Part shown: one piece after another, positions 35,301 to 44,300 of the stretch
How positions within the stretch are numbered: position 1 is the first letter of the stretch
Layout: each line of letters begins with the position of its first letter
Assembly: GCF_000974445.1 (NCBI RefSeq)
Contig: NZ_BBOJ01000006.1
Span: forward strand, 310,001-374,000
Direction of reading: 5' to 3'
From: Lentzea aerocolonigenes
Lineage (GTDB): Bacteria > Actinomycetota > Actinomycetes > Mycobacteriales > Pseudonocardiaceae
Length of the DNA stretch: 64,000 nt
Translations under genes and position numbers: made by a program
Notes under the pieces: generated by a model
Told to the model about the DNA's origin: nothing
What the model saw: the letters and a program-made list of their open reading frames with translations, nothing else
Database searches by the model: none

Positions 35301-38300
35301 AGGTCAGCTCACCGACCGCCACGCGGTCCCCGAACCGCTCCACCGCAACCCGGAACCGCTCGGCCAAGCCGACGAACGGCTCCTCCACCGCAGGCCCCGC
35401 ACCCCACCCGGTCACGGGCTCCGGCGTCACCTCGCGCACGACGGCGGAAGGCGTGCGGGTGACCGCGGTGAGCACCTCGGCGAGCTGCCCGAGCAACCGC
35501 TCCACAGTGGACGGATCGAAGGCGCCGGCCGAGTAGTTCGCCTCGACCTTCAGCGTCGCTTCGAGGTCGACCGCGAGAATCATCGGGTAGTGCATCTGCT
35601 CGACCGAGTCGATCGAGGCGAACAGCTCCTCCGGGTCCTCCTCGCCCTCCTCCGGCATCGCACCCTGCGGGTAGTTGCCGAACACGAGCATGCTGTCGAA
35701 CAGGCCACCTGAGGAGACGCGCTGAATCTCCGCGAGCGGTGTGTGTTCGTGGCGCTGCATGAGAACCTGGTTCTCCTGGAGCTCACCGAGCCAGTCGGCG
35801 AACGTGCGCTCCCAGGCCACCCGCACCCGCACCGGCAGGGTGTTGATGAACAGGCCGACGATCGACTCCACGCCGGGCAGCTCGGCCGGGCGCCCGGACA
35901 CGGTGAGGCCGAACACGACGTCGTCCTCGCCCGAGTAGGCCGACAGCAGCACCGCCCACGCCGCCTGCACGACCGTCGACAGGGTGACCCGCCGCTCGCG
36001 GGCCAGCGACACGAGTGCCGCCGTGACGTCACGGGGCAATGCCAGCTCACGCCGTCCCTGGGCCCAGTGCTCGCGCACCACGCGGTCCACCGGCAACGGC
36101 GTCGGTGAGTCGAACCCGGCGAGGTACTCGCGCCAGAACGCTTCCGCCTCAACGGAGTCACGCCGGCTCAGCCAGGCGATGAAGTCGCGGTAGGGCCGTG
36201 CGGGAGGCAGGGACTCGCGCCGGTAGGCGGCGGTGACCTCGTCCCACAGCAGCGGGATGCTCCAGCCGTCGGCGTAGAGGTGGTGGAACGCCAGCAGGAT
36301 CCAGTGCCGATCGCGTCCGCGAGCCAGGTGAACGCGCAGCAGCGGTGCGGAAGAGAGATCGCAGCCGCGTGCGCGGTCCTGGGCCAGCAGTTCCTCGATG
36401 GCGGCGTCGACATCGGTGACAGCCGACCAGTCGTGCACCTCGAACGGCACGTCGACGTCACCGAAGACGACCTCGAGCGGCTCGTGCACGCCCTCCCACA
36501 CGAAGCCGGTGCGCAGTGCGGGATGCCGGTCGAGGACGAGCTGCCAGGCCGCGCGCACGGCGTCGACGTCCAGCTCACCGGTCAGCTCTCGCACGTCCTG
36601 GGTCCAGTAGACGCCGCTGTCCGGTGACTCGACGGCGTGGAAGAGCATTCCTTGCTGCAACGGCGACAACGGGTAGACGTCGACCAGTCCGGGCGCACGT
36701 GCGACCAGAGCGTCCAAAGAGGACTGTTCCAGGGCTGCCAGCGGAACGTCGGACGGTGTCAGGCCGTGTGCGCCGGACCGGCAGTGGTCCACGAGATCTG
36801 CCAGCGCCCGCACGTAGGCCTCGGCGAGCCGCTCGATCGTCGAACGCCGGTGGAGGTTCGCGCTGTACTGCCACTCCACGGAAAGAGTCCCGTCGGCGGC
36901 CTGGGTCACCTCGACGCCGAGCACGTGCGAGCGCAGTCCGCCCTCTCCCTCGGCCGGGCCGCACAGCTCCTCGGAGAGCTCACGGGCGAACAGGCCGCCG
37001 TCCGAGTCCTCCACGGCGTCCACACCGCCGAGGTAGTTGAAGACGACCGGGCGCGCCGGGGCGTTGCGGAGCTGCTCGTCCCGCTCGCGCAGCACGGTGT
37101 AGCCGACACCGCGGCGCGGCACGGCGCGCAGCTGTTCCTTGACCGCCTTGATCACACCGCCGATGTCGCCGAGGTCGGTGTGGTGCAGCCCGACGGGGTG
37201 GATGGCGGTGAACCAGCCGACGGTCCGGCTGAGGTCGATGCCGTCGGCGATCGGCTCGCGGCCGTGGCTCTCCAGGTCGATGGCGGCGGCGCTGCTGCCG
37301 GTCCACCGCCCGAGCACCTGGAGCAGTGCGGCGAGCAGCAGTTCGTGGCCCTGGGTGCGGTAGGCGCGGTGGGCGTGGGTGAGCAACGCCGAGGTGCGGT
37401 CCGCGTCGAGGGCGACCCGGACGGACTCGGTGGAGTCCTCGGTGTTGGGGCCGTCGAGGTCGGTGGGCACGGCGGTGGTCGTCCGCACGACCTCGCGCCA
37501 CCACGGCAGCTCGCCGGACGGGTCGAACGCCTCCAGCGCGGCCGCCCACTCCTGGTACGAGGTGGTCTTCGGGCCGAGCGCACCACCGGAGTACGCGGTG
37601 TCGAGGTCCTCCAGCAGGACGTTCCAGGAGACCGCGTCCACGACGTAGTGGTGCACGGTGAGGCCGAACCACGCGGGCCGGTCGCCGCGGTCGACGTACA
37701 CGGCACGCAGCAGCGGTCCGTCCGTGAGGCTCAACGACGTCTGCGCGGTGGTCATGGCGGCGGTGACGGCCTCGTCCAGCGCCTGGCCGTCCAGGTCGCC
37801 GGCGTCGAGCACGGTCACCAGCTCGGCGGTCTCGGCCGCCGCGTTCTCCTGCGCACCGTCGTCCAGACGCAGCCGCAGGGCGTCGTGGTGGGCGACGACG
37901 GTGCCGAGCGCGGCCCGCATCGTGCCCGCATCGGTTCCCGGTGCCAGCTCGAACATCCCGGACCAGTTGAAGTGGTCGCGTTCGGGCAGCTCCTCGCGGA
38001 GGAACCAGCGCTGGATGGGCGTGAAGGCCACCGGTCCGCTCACGGCACCCTGATCGACCGCCGCAGGTGCGGCCGTGCTGACGTGCGCGGCCAACTCGTG
38101 CACGGACTGGTGGGTGAACACGTCGGCGATCGCCAGGCCCAGTCCGGCGGCACGGGCCCGCGCCACGATCTGGAGACTCACGATCGAGTCGCCGCCCAGC
38201 TCGAAGAAGTTGTCGTGCACACCAACACGTTCGACGCCGAGCACCTCTTCCCACACCGCGGCGAGCGTGCGTTCCGCGTCGGTGCTGGGCGGCTCGTACG

Positions 38301-41088
38301 TGGTCTCGGGAGCGCCGGGGTCAGGCAGCGCGCGCTTGTCGAGTTTTCCGTTGGGGTTCAACGGCAGCTCGTCGAGCGGCACGATCGCCGACGGCACCAG
38401 GAACTCGGGCAGCCGCTCGGCGAGGAACCGGCGGAGGTCCGCCGGCTGCGCGGTGCTCACGACGTAGGCGATCAGCCGCTTGTCGGTGACGATCACGGCG
38501 GCGTTGGCGACGTCCGGGTGGCCGGCGAGCACGTGCTCGACCTCGCCCGGCTCCACCCGGAACCCGCGGATCTTGACCTGGTCGTCCGTGCGTCCGACGA
38601 AGTCGACCGCACCGTCCGCACCCCACCGCACCAGGTCGCCCGTGCGGTACATCCGCGCACCGGGCACGGACGGGTCAGGCACGAACCGTTCCGAGGCAAG
38701 ATCCGGCCGACCCGCATAGCCACGCGCCAACCCGATGCCACCGATGTACAGCTCACCCGGCACACCGACCGGCGTCGGCTGGAGCCAGCGGTCCAGCACG
38801 TAGAAACGCAAGCCGCGCAACGCGGTGCCGATCGGGACCGACGACGGACCGAGTCGTCCGGTGTGCATGTCGTGGAACGACGCGTACACAGTGGACTCAG
38901 TCGGACCGTACATGTTGTAGATGGCCACAGAAGGGTTCGCGTCCAGCACCTTGCGGGCCTGCACCGGCGACATCGCCTCGCCACCGGCCAGCACCAGGCG
39001 ATGCCCGGCGAACACAGCGGGATCGGTGTCCGCCAGCTGGTGGAACAAACCGGTGGTCATGAACGACAAGGTGACGCCGTGCGACGCGTAGAACCTGGCA
39101 ACGTCCAGTCGCTCAGCGAGGTTCGCGGACGCCACCGCGAGCGTGGCGCCGTTCAGCAACGCCGTCCAGATTTCCCACGTCGACGCGTCGAACGACACCG
39201 CCGCCATGTGCGCGACCACGTCACCGGGCACAGCGGCGACGGCAGGATCGAGCACGACCCGCAGAACGCCCTCCTCGGTGACCTCCACGCCCTTCGGCAC
39301 TCCGGTCGAGCCCGAGGTGAACATCGTGTAGACCAGACGCCCAGGCACAGCAACGAGTTCCGGCCACTCGGCGGGTCCGCTGACCAGATCCACGAAGTCG
39401 AGGACGCGCGGACCGTCGAGGGCGTAATCGCCACGGGACACGACCAGCTCGACCCCGGCAGCGACCTGCACATCACGCAACCGGCCGTGCGGCAACGCAG
39501 GATCAAGCGGCACATACGTTCCACCGGCCTGCACCACACCGAGAAGCGCCACCACGAGGTCGACCGACCGTTCGAACCACAGCCCGACCCGCGTCTCCTC
39601 GCCAACACCAGCGGCCCGCAAACTGGCAGCCACCCGCGCCACCCGCTCACCCAGCTCGGCATAGGTCAGACCACCGACCGCCACCCGATCCCCGAACCGC
39701 CCTACCGCCAGCCGGAACCGCTCGGCCAAGCCGACGAACGGCTCCTCCACCACAGGCCCCACGCCCCACCCGGTCACGGGCTCCGGCGTCACCTCGCGCA
39801 CCAGCCGGTCGGGCTGTGCCACCGCGCTGCCCAGCACCGCCTGCACCTGGTCGAGCAGCCGGTCGACGGTGGCCTCGTCGAACGCGCCCACCGAGAACTC
39901 AGCCTCGATCTTGAGCGTGTCCTCCAGGTCGATTGCGAACGCGATCGGGTAGTTGACCTGCTCGATGGAGTCGAGCGCGCCGAAGCGGTCCTCGTCGCCC
40001 TCCTCTTCCTCCTCGGCCAACAGCGCCTGCGGGTAGTTGCCGAACACCACGATGCTGTCGAAGACACCGCTGCCCCGCGGCAGCTCCGACCACCGCTTGA
40101 TGTCCGTCAGCGCGGTGAACTCGTAGCGCTGCACCGCGACCTGGTTCTCCTGGAGCTCGCCGAGCCAGTCGGCGAACGTGCGCTCCCACGACACCCGCAC
40201 GCGCACCGGCAGGGTGTTGATGAACACGCCCACCATCGACTCGACGCCGGGCAGGTCGGCGGGGCGGCCGGACACGGTGAGGCCGTAGACGACCTCGTCG
40301 TCACCCGAGTAGGCGGCGAGCAGGAGCGCCCACGCCGCCTGGATCACCGTGGAGGGCGTGACGCGCCTGCGCCGGGCGAGGTCCATGATCCCGGCGGTCA
40401 GGTCCAGGGGCAGCTCGACGCGGCGGCGGCCCTGAGCCCAGTGGTCGCGCACCGACCGGTCGACGGGCAACGCCGTCGGGACGTCGAACCCGGCCAGGTA
40501 GTTCCGCCAGAACGCCTCGGCCTCCGCACGGTCGCGCTTGCCCAGCCAGGCGATGAAGTCGCGGTAGGGCCGCACCGGTTCGAGGACGGGCTTCCTGCCG
40601 CGGCACAGGGCGTCGTAGGCGGCACCGACCTCCTCCAGGACGACGGGCACGCTCCAGCCGTCGCACAGTCCGGAGTAGAGGGCCCACACCATCCGGTGAT
40701 GGCTGGTGCCGTCGTTGATGACGTGCACGCGCATGAGCGGGGGTTTGGTGAGGTCGAAACCCTGGGCGCGGTCGCGGGCGAGCAGCTCCTCCAGCGCGGC
40801 CTGCTGGTCGGTGACGGCCGTCCAGTCGTGCACCTCGAACGGCACCCGGACGTCGCTCATCACGACCTGCAGCGGTTCGGGCACGCCCTCCCACACGAAG
40901 CCGGTGCGCAGCACCGCGTGGCGGGCGATCACCAGCTCCCAGGCACGCCTCATGGCGTCGAGGTCGAGCACCCCGTCGAATTCGTAGAGGCCCTGCGCCC
41001 AGTAGACGCCCCCGTCCGACTGCGCCTCCAGGACGTGGAAAAGCATGCCCTGTTGAACAGGTGCCAACGGATACATGTCTTCAATCAA
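29356..41088 (-). CDS. Nonribosomal peptide synthetase B: C-A-T-E / C-A-T / C-A-T-E, no thioesterase
   Basis: Three-module NRPS of about 3,910 aa that continues the chain from NRPS A. All three A domains have FTSGSTGVPKG, and all three T domains have ELGGDSI or DLGGDSI. Modules I and III carry E domains; module II does not. The protein ends within 15 residues of the last E domain, so there is no TE, reductase or terminal condensation domain and release must happen in trans. The C motifs are YSGLCDG (module I), HHLYADG (II) and HHLYLDG (III). Start chosen at TTG 41,088 (MIEDMYPLAP, with GGGGCGGGGA upstream); TTG 41,103 is in frame. Preceded by 236 AT-rich bases after NRPS A. Confidence 0.93.
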   Translation of the reverse strand: MIEDMYPLAPVQQGMLFHVLEAQSDGGVYWAQGLYEFDGVLDLDAMRRAWELVIARHAVLRTGFVWEGVPEPLQVVMSDVRVPFEVHDWTAVTDQQAALEELLARDRAQGFDLTKPPLMRVHVINDGTSHHRMVWALYSGLCDGWSVPVVLEEVGAAYDALCRGRKPVLEPVRPYRDFIAWLGKRDRAEAEAFWRNYLAGFDVPTALPVDRSVRDHWAQGRRRVELPLDLTAGIMDLARRRRVTPSTVIQAAWALLLAAYSGDDEVVYGLTVSGRPADLPGVESMVGVFINTLPVRVRVSWERTFADWLGELQENQVAVQRYEFTALTDIKRWSELPRGSGVFDSIVVFGNYPQALLAEEEEEGDEDRFGALDSIEQVNYPIAFAIDLEDTLKIEAEFSVGAFDEATVDRLLDQVQAVLGSAVAQPDRLVREVTPEPVTGWGVGPVVEEPFVGLAERFRLAVGRFGDRVAVGGLTYAELGERVARVAASLRAAGVGEETRVGLWFERSVDLVVALLGVVQAGGTYVPLDPALPHGRLRDVQVAAGVELVVSRGDYALDGPRVLDFVDLVSGPAEWPELVAVPGRLVYTMFTSGSTGVPKGVEVTEEGVLRVVLDPAVAAVPGDVVAHMAAVSFDASTWEIWTALLNGATLAVASANLAERLDVARFYASHGVTLSFMTTGLFHQLADTDPAVFAGHRLVLAGGEAMSPVQARKVLDANPSVAIYNMYGPTESTVYASFHDMHTGRLGPSSVPIGTALRGLRFYVLDRWLQPTPVGVPGELYIGGIGLARGYAGRPDLASERFVPDPSVPGARMYRTGDLVRWGADGAVDFVGRTDDQVKIRGFRVEPGEVEHVLAGHPDVANAAVIVTDKRLIAYVVSTAQPADLRRFLAERLPEFLVPSAIVPLDELPLNPNGKLDKRALPDPGAPETTYEPPSTDAERTLAAVWEEVLGVERVGVHDNFFELGGDSIVSLQIVARARAAGLGLAIADVFTHQSVHELAAHVSTAAPAAVDQGAVSGPVAFTPIQRWFLREELPERDHFNWSGMFELAPGTDAGTMRAALGTVVAHHDALRLRLDDGAQENAAAETAELVTVLDAGDLDGQALDEAVTAAMTTAQTSLSLTDGPLLRAVYVDRGDRPAWFGLTVHHYVVDAVSWNVLLEDLDTAYSGGALGPKTTSYQEWAAALEAFDPSGELPWWREVVRTTTAVPTDLDGPNTEDSTESVRVALDADRTSALLTHAHRAYRTQGHELLLAALLQVLGRWTGSSAAAIDLESHGREPIADGIDLSRTVGWFTAIHPVGLHHTDLGDIGGVIKAVKEQLRAVPRRGVGYTVLRERDEQLRNAPARPVVFNYLGGVDAVEDSDGGLFARELSEELCGPAEGEGGLRSHVLGVEVTQAADGTLSVEWQYSANLHRRSTIERLAEAYVRALADLVDHCRSGAHGLTPSDVPLAALEQSSLDALVARAPGLVDVYPLSPLQQGMLFHAVESPDSGVYWTQDVRELTGELDVDAVRAAWQLVLDRHPALRTGFVWEGVHEPLEVVFGDVDVPFEVHDWSAVTDVDAAIEELLAQDRARGCDLSSAPLLRVHLARGRDRHWILLAFHHLYADGWSIPLLWDEVTAAYRRESLPPARPYRDFIAWLSRRDSVEAEAFWREYLAGFDSPTPLPVDRVVREHWAQGRRELALPRDVTAALVSLARERRVTLSTVVQAAWAVLLSAYSGEDDVVFGLTVSGRPAELPGVESIVGLFINTLPVRVRVAWERTFADWLGELQENQVLMQRHEHTPLAEIQRVSSGGLFDSMLVFGNYPQGAMPEEGEEDPEELFASIDSVEQMHYPMILAVDLEATLKVEANYSAGAFDPSTVERLLGQLAEVLTAVTRTPSAVVREVTPEPVTGWGAGPAVEEPFVGLAERFRVAVERFGDRVAVGELTYAELGERVARVAAGLRAAGVGEETRVGLWFERSVDLVVAILSVVQAGGTYVPLDPALPHGRLRDVQAAAGVELVVSRGDYALEAPHVDLAELLTSGAEWPELAAVPGRLVYTMFTSGSTGVPKGVEVTEEGVLRVVLDPAVAAQPDDVVAHTAAVSFDASTWEIWTALLNGATLAVASANLAERLDVATFYASHGVTLSFMTTGLFHQLADTDPGVFAGHRLVLAGGEGMSPVQARKVLDANPSVAIYNMYGPTESTVYASFHDMHTGRLGPATVPIGTALRGLRFYVLDRWLRPTPVGVPGELYIGGTGLARGYSGRPDLAAERFVPDPSVPGARMYRTGDLVRWGADGAVDFVGRTDDQVKIRGFRVEPGEVEHVLAGHPDVANAAVVVRELPQGKRLVAYVVGAAEPADLRGFLAERLPEFLVPSAIVPLDELPLNTNGKLDKRALPLPDAPDSSGHEAPGTDVERTLAAVWEEVLGVERVGLHDNYFELGGDSIISLRIVARAREAGLELRIADLFTHQTVQQLAAHTGVVVDSTATATPLVDLESLHVPGLVDAYPLSPMQQGMLFHVLEAPADTAVYWAQDVRELRGPLDVAALREAWRTVVGRHPALRSAFVWEGVDEPVQVVIGEVDVPFEVLDWTSAADPDAALDELLDADQRRGFDVTTAPLLRVYVADLGERQWVVFTFHHLYLDGWSIPLVWDEVIAAYRGEPLPAVRPYRDYIAWLREQPAADDFWRQYLDGFTSPTALPVDRTTRLHWEQGRRHRELPEDVALALEALARREHVTISAVVQAAWALLLASHSGEDDVVFGLTVSGRPAALAGVESIVGLFINTLPVRIEVPRDRTPFDEWLRTVQDGQVAVQRFEHSPLVDIQRVAGVPRLFESIVAVQNLPGGVDDGDDADEFDSPALLEQGRYPLKLVVDVDGQLALLCEYSTGAFDDATVEALLDQLERILTTVAGAPGTPVREIALLDDDQRAEVLAWSSSEPREMPAAHLAALFGRQVAADPDHLALRGSGVELTYAELDRRACAVAERLRANGVGAGTRVGLHFDRSAELIVAMLGVIGAGGSYVPLDPAQGTARTRQMIASAGVRLVVSAGDRPLDVPGVRVLDLPTAETEGPLPVVGGPACELYVLFTSGSTGVPKGVSLTHEGVARVCTDPTFGVGPGDVVSHLAGIGFDTGAFEIWLALLNGATLVVGPTDLAERMDVGKFLRHHGITASLLTTGLFHQLVETSPDVLDGLRLLVVGGDALQAQHARTARERRPELRIVNAYGPTETTMTCTVHTLDEVGAQVPIGKPFAGMRAHVLDPWLQVLPPGVTGELFVGGPGVARGYVGRPDLTAERFVPDPTGTGERLYRTGDRARWRSDGTLEFLGRTDDQVKIRGFRVEPGEVEALLTRRDDVRAAAVVATQGSGKRLVAYVVTDADTAELRTFLRERLPDYLVPSAFVTLEALPLTANGKLDRRALPAPAAAETDAYVAPRTDAERALADIWAKLLQTDRVGVHDNFFDLGGDSIAGLQVVARARAAGLGLAVADLFTHQTIAELATTTTTPVVVEEGPVTGPVPLTPIQRWFTTATIDDRNHWNWSGLFELTPNVDAARLAAALATLVTHHDALRTRLHHGPDGWRQHVAEPGEAVAFAIVQGDVQEHMDALQRSLDLANGPLVAAVLFDRGEEPAWLGLVAHHLVVDGVSWNVLLEDLDAAYHGEPLPPKTTSFRRWAESVAAFAGSDEVRAELPYWLAKAETAFTLPVDATGANTEDSAAVVEVAVDAAGLPNAQVLDLVLAALHQTLGEWAGTDTVVVDLEHHGRESLAPGTDLSRTVGWFTSVHPLVLRHDDLTDRAGLVLAAAESLKSVPRHGVGYGALRHLTPDDQDVRRLRAAPDRQVNINFTGGLDAVNDDGSRGLVVDELPGDLCGESTSGGLRPYALHLEIERTGEGDLLVEWHHSTNLHRTETVRRVATRFQHAMEGLIEHRKRN
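29360..33650 (-). other. NRPS B module III: C-A-T-E, terminal module
   Basis: C about 33,650-32,390 with intact HHLYLDG (33,211-33,231); A about 32,320-30,880; T about 30,860-30,640; E about 30,610-29,360 with intact HHLVVDG. By hand alignment to PheA the A-domain pocket reads roughly D-T-F-G-V-G-A-M-T, unlike the other modules and not one I can assign. Adds a D-configured final residue. Confidence 0.75.
33700..36700 (-). other. NRPS B module II: C-A-T without E
   Basis: C about 36,700-35,430 with intact HHLYADG (36,265-36,285); A about 35,390-33,940; T about 33,910-33,700. The A domain is nearly identical in DNA to that of module I and has the same pocket (roughly D-A-W-G-L-G-M-V-Y), so modules I and II add the same residue. 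The T domain has the GGDSI form usual before E domains, yet no E follows. Confidence 0.75.
36740..41080 (-). other. NRPS B module I: C-A-T-E with degenerate C motif
   Basis: C about 41,080-39,790 with YSGLCDG at 40,657-40,677 in place of HHxxxDG; A about 39,740-38,310; T about 38,290-38,080; E about 38,050-36,740 with HHYVVDA (Ala for the usual Gly). It receives the chain from NRPS A and adds a D-residue of the same kind as module II. Confidence 0.75.
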
Positions 41089-41324
41089 GGGTCCCCGCCC
41101 CAATCCCTCTTCCTAACAACCGTTTTACACAGCGGTCATTTACAGAGCAAGGAATTATCACCACGCATAGAATATTCGAATACAGATCATTCACAACGGC
41201 CATCGCCTCACGAAAACGGCGCGCCAAAATAAAGCCTGCCGGCGCCGTGCAATTCACTGCCCCAGTTGCGGAAACGCCAGTGCCCTGAATGCCCGCTGTT
41301 TCTCGGTGCCTCGGTCCGGCCCGA
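41089..41324. promoter_or_regulatory. AT-rich junction between NRPS A and NRPS B genes
   Basis: This 236-base gap is far richer in A+T than its surroundings and contains overlapping palindromes GAATATTC (41,170-41,177) and TATTCGAATA (41,173-41,182). It may contain a promoter or regulatory site for NRPS B and the downstream genes. I see no convincing -35/-10 pair or terminator. Confidence 0.4.
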
Positions 41325-44300
41325 TCACCCGCCCATCTGCCTGAGCACGGCGGCGAGGCCGGCCTGGTCGACACCCGCCAGCGGGAAGTCGGACGGGGTC
41401 ACCCCGCGGGCTCCCGACTGGCAGTGTTCGACCAGCTCGCGCAGCACGTCGACGTACCGAGTCGCGAGCCGTTCGACCGTCGTCCGCCGGTGCACTCCGA
41501 TGCCGAAGTACCACTCGACGAGCAGGCGTCCGTCCGAGGTCTGCTCGGCCTCGATCTGCAGCAGGTGCGATCTCGTCCCCTGTTCGTTCTCCGTCGGACC
41601 GCACAGATCTGCCGACAGTTCTCGCCGGATCAACCCGACCGCGTCGTCGCCCACGGCGTCGAAGGCACCCAGATAGTTGAACAAAACGGGCCGTTCGGGT
41701 GCGTCGACCAAACGTGCGTCACGTACCAGGTAGCGGAGAATCCCGTATCCGACGCCCCTGCGCGGTACGGCCCGCAACTGTTCCTTGACCGCTTTGATCA
41801 GCTCGCCGCTGTCGTCGAGGCGATCGTGACGCAGGCGGACCGGGAAAATGGACGTGAACCACCCGACGGTGCGGGACAGGTCCACACCGTCGCCGATCGC
41901 CTCACGGCCGTGGCTCTCGAGGTCGATCGTGACGTCCCCGCTGCCGGCCCACTCGCCCAGGGTTCTGAGCAGGGCGGCCAGCAGGAGGTCGTTGATCTGG
42001 GTGCGATAGGCCTGGTGGGCCTCACCCAGCAGCACCTCGGTCGACTTCGCGTCGAGCCAGGTGCGGACGGTGTCGGCCGACGCCTCCGTGTTGGCGCCGT
42101 GGCCGTCGACGGGCAACGCGGTGACCCGTTCGACCTGCGCGGCCCAGTGATCGCGCTCGGCATCGGGGTCGTCGTTGTGCAGCACCTCGGCCCACTGCCG
42201 GAACGAGGTCGTCTTCGGCCCCAACGCCTCCGGTCCTGCCCGGTAGGCGGTGTCGAGGTCCTCCAGGAGGACGTTCCACGCCACGCCGTCCATGACGAGG
42301 TGGTGCGCGGTGAGTCCCAGCCAGGCCGGTGCGGTCCCGCGGTCGAAGTAGAGCGCGGCGAGGAGCGGACCGTCCGCCAGGCGCAACGACATCTGCGCCT
42401 CGGTCATCCGCGCGACGACCTCGTCGTCGTCCTGAGCGGTGAGGACGCGCAGGGCCGGCGTCCGCTCACCGTCGTTGTCCTGCACCCAGGTGTCGCCGTC
42501 CTGGCGGAACCTGATGCGCAGGGCGTCGTGGTGGGCGACGACCGCGTCGAGTGCCCGCGCGAGCCTGGCGGGGTCGGTGCCCTGCGCCAGCTCGAACACG
42601 CCCGACCAGTTCCAGTGGTCGCGGCCGGGGACGTCCTGCTCGACGAACCAGTGCTGGATCGGCGTGAGCGGGACGGGGCCGGTGACGACACCTTGTTCGG
42701 CCAGCACGGCCGTGGGGGTGTCGCGCACGACGGGAGCGAGCTCGGCGATGGTCTGGTGGGCGAACACGTCCGCCACGTCCACACCCAGCCCGGCGGCCCT
42801 GGCCCTGGCGACGATCTGCAGGCTCAGGATCGAGTCGCCGCCCAGCTCGAAGAAGTTGTCGTGCACACCAACACGTTCGAGGCCCAGCACCTGCGACCAC
42901 ACGGCCGCCAGCGTGTCCTCGACGGACGTTCGTGGCGCTTCGAAGACCTCGGCCGTCCCGGGCTCGGGGTCCGGCAGGTTCCTCCGGTCGACCTTGCCGT
43001 TCGGCGTGAGCGGCAGGCGTTCCAGCGCCACGAAGACCGACGGCACGAGGTGGTCCGGCACGCGCTCGCGCAGCCACGACCGCAGGTCCTTCGCGCTGAA
43101 CTCGCCCACCACGTACGCGACGAGTCGCTTTCCACCGTGCGGGCCGCCGTCCGCCGCCACCACGACGACCTCGCGCACGTCGGGGTGATCGCCGATGACG
43201 ACCTCGACCTCACCGGGTTCGACGCGGTGGCCGCGGATCTTGACCTGCTCGTCGACCCGGCCCAGGAACTCGATCGTGCCGTCCGCCCGCCACCGGGCGC
43301 GGTCGCCCGTGCGGTACAAGCGGCCGCCAGACGCACCGAACACGTCCGGCACGAACCGTTCCGCGGTCAGGTCAGGCCTGTGCACGTAACCACGTGCCAC
43401 GCCAGGACCACCGACGAGCAGCTCGCCCGCAACACCGACGGGTGCGGGGCGCATGGCGTCGTCCACGATCACGGCGCGGGCACCGGCGAGCGGCGTGCCG
43501 ATGGGCACGACGGCTTGGGGGTGGTCGTCGGCGACCTTGTGGAGGATCGAGTCGATGGCCGCCTCGGTCACGCCGAACACGTTGCCCGGCACCGCGTTCG
43601 GCGCCACTTCGGCGACCGCGGTGGTGAGGGCGTCGTGGGTCCACAGGTCGGTGCCGGAGATCACCAGGCGCAGGCTCTCCACGGGACCGGCGGTGCGGCA
43701 GTGCGCCGCCAGGTCGCGCAGGAGCATGCCCGGCACGATCTCGGCGATCGCCACACCGTCACCGGACAGCGCGCTGTGCAACGACTCCACGGACACGTGC
43801 TCGTCGTGCGGCAGGAACACCACACTCTGGCCGAACGCCAACGCACGGGTCATGTCGCCGATCGACACGTCGAAACCCGGGCCGGACATCGACAACACCG
43901 CGCCGGGACCACCCACGTCGGCGAGCCCGGCCCGCCATCCCGCGACGTACGAGGACAGCGCGCCGTGCGTCACTGCCACGCCCTTGGGCCTGCCGGTCGA
44001 TCCCGACGTGTAAGCGATGTACGCCAACGAGTTCGGGTCAACCCTCACCGGAAGGTCGTCGCGGACCGTGTCGTCGAGCACGAGCACTTCGCCGGTGAAC
44101 CCGGCCAGCTCGCGGGCGAGCTCGACCGTCGTGACCGCGGCGACCGCGCCGGCGTCGGCCAGCAGGAACGCGAGACGTTCGGCCGGCAGGCCCGGGTTGA
44201 TCGGCACGTACACGCCACCGCTGCGCAGCACGCCCTGGAAGGCGATCGCGAGGTCGATCCCGCGCGGCACCAGCACTGCGACCGGCGACTCCACCGTCAC

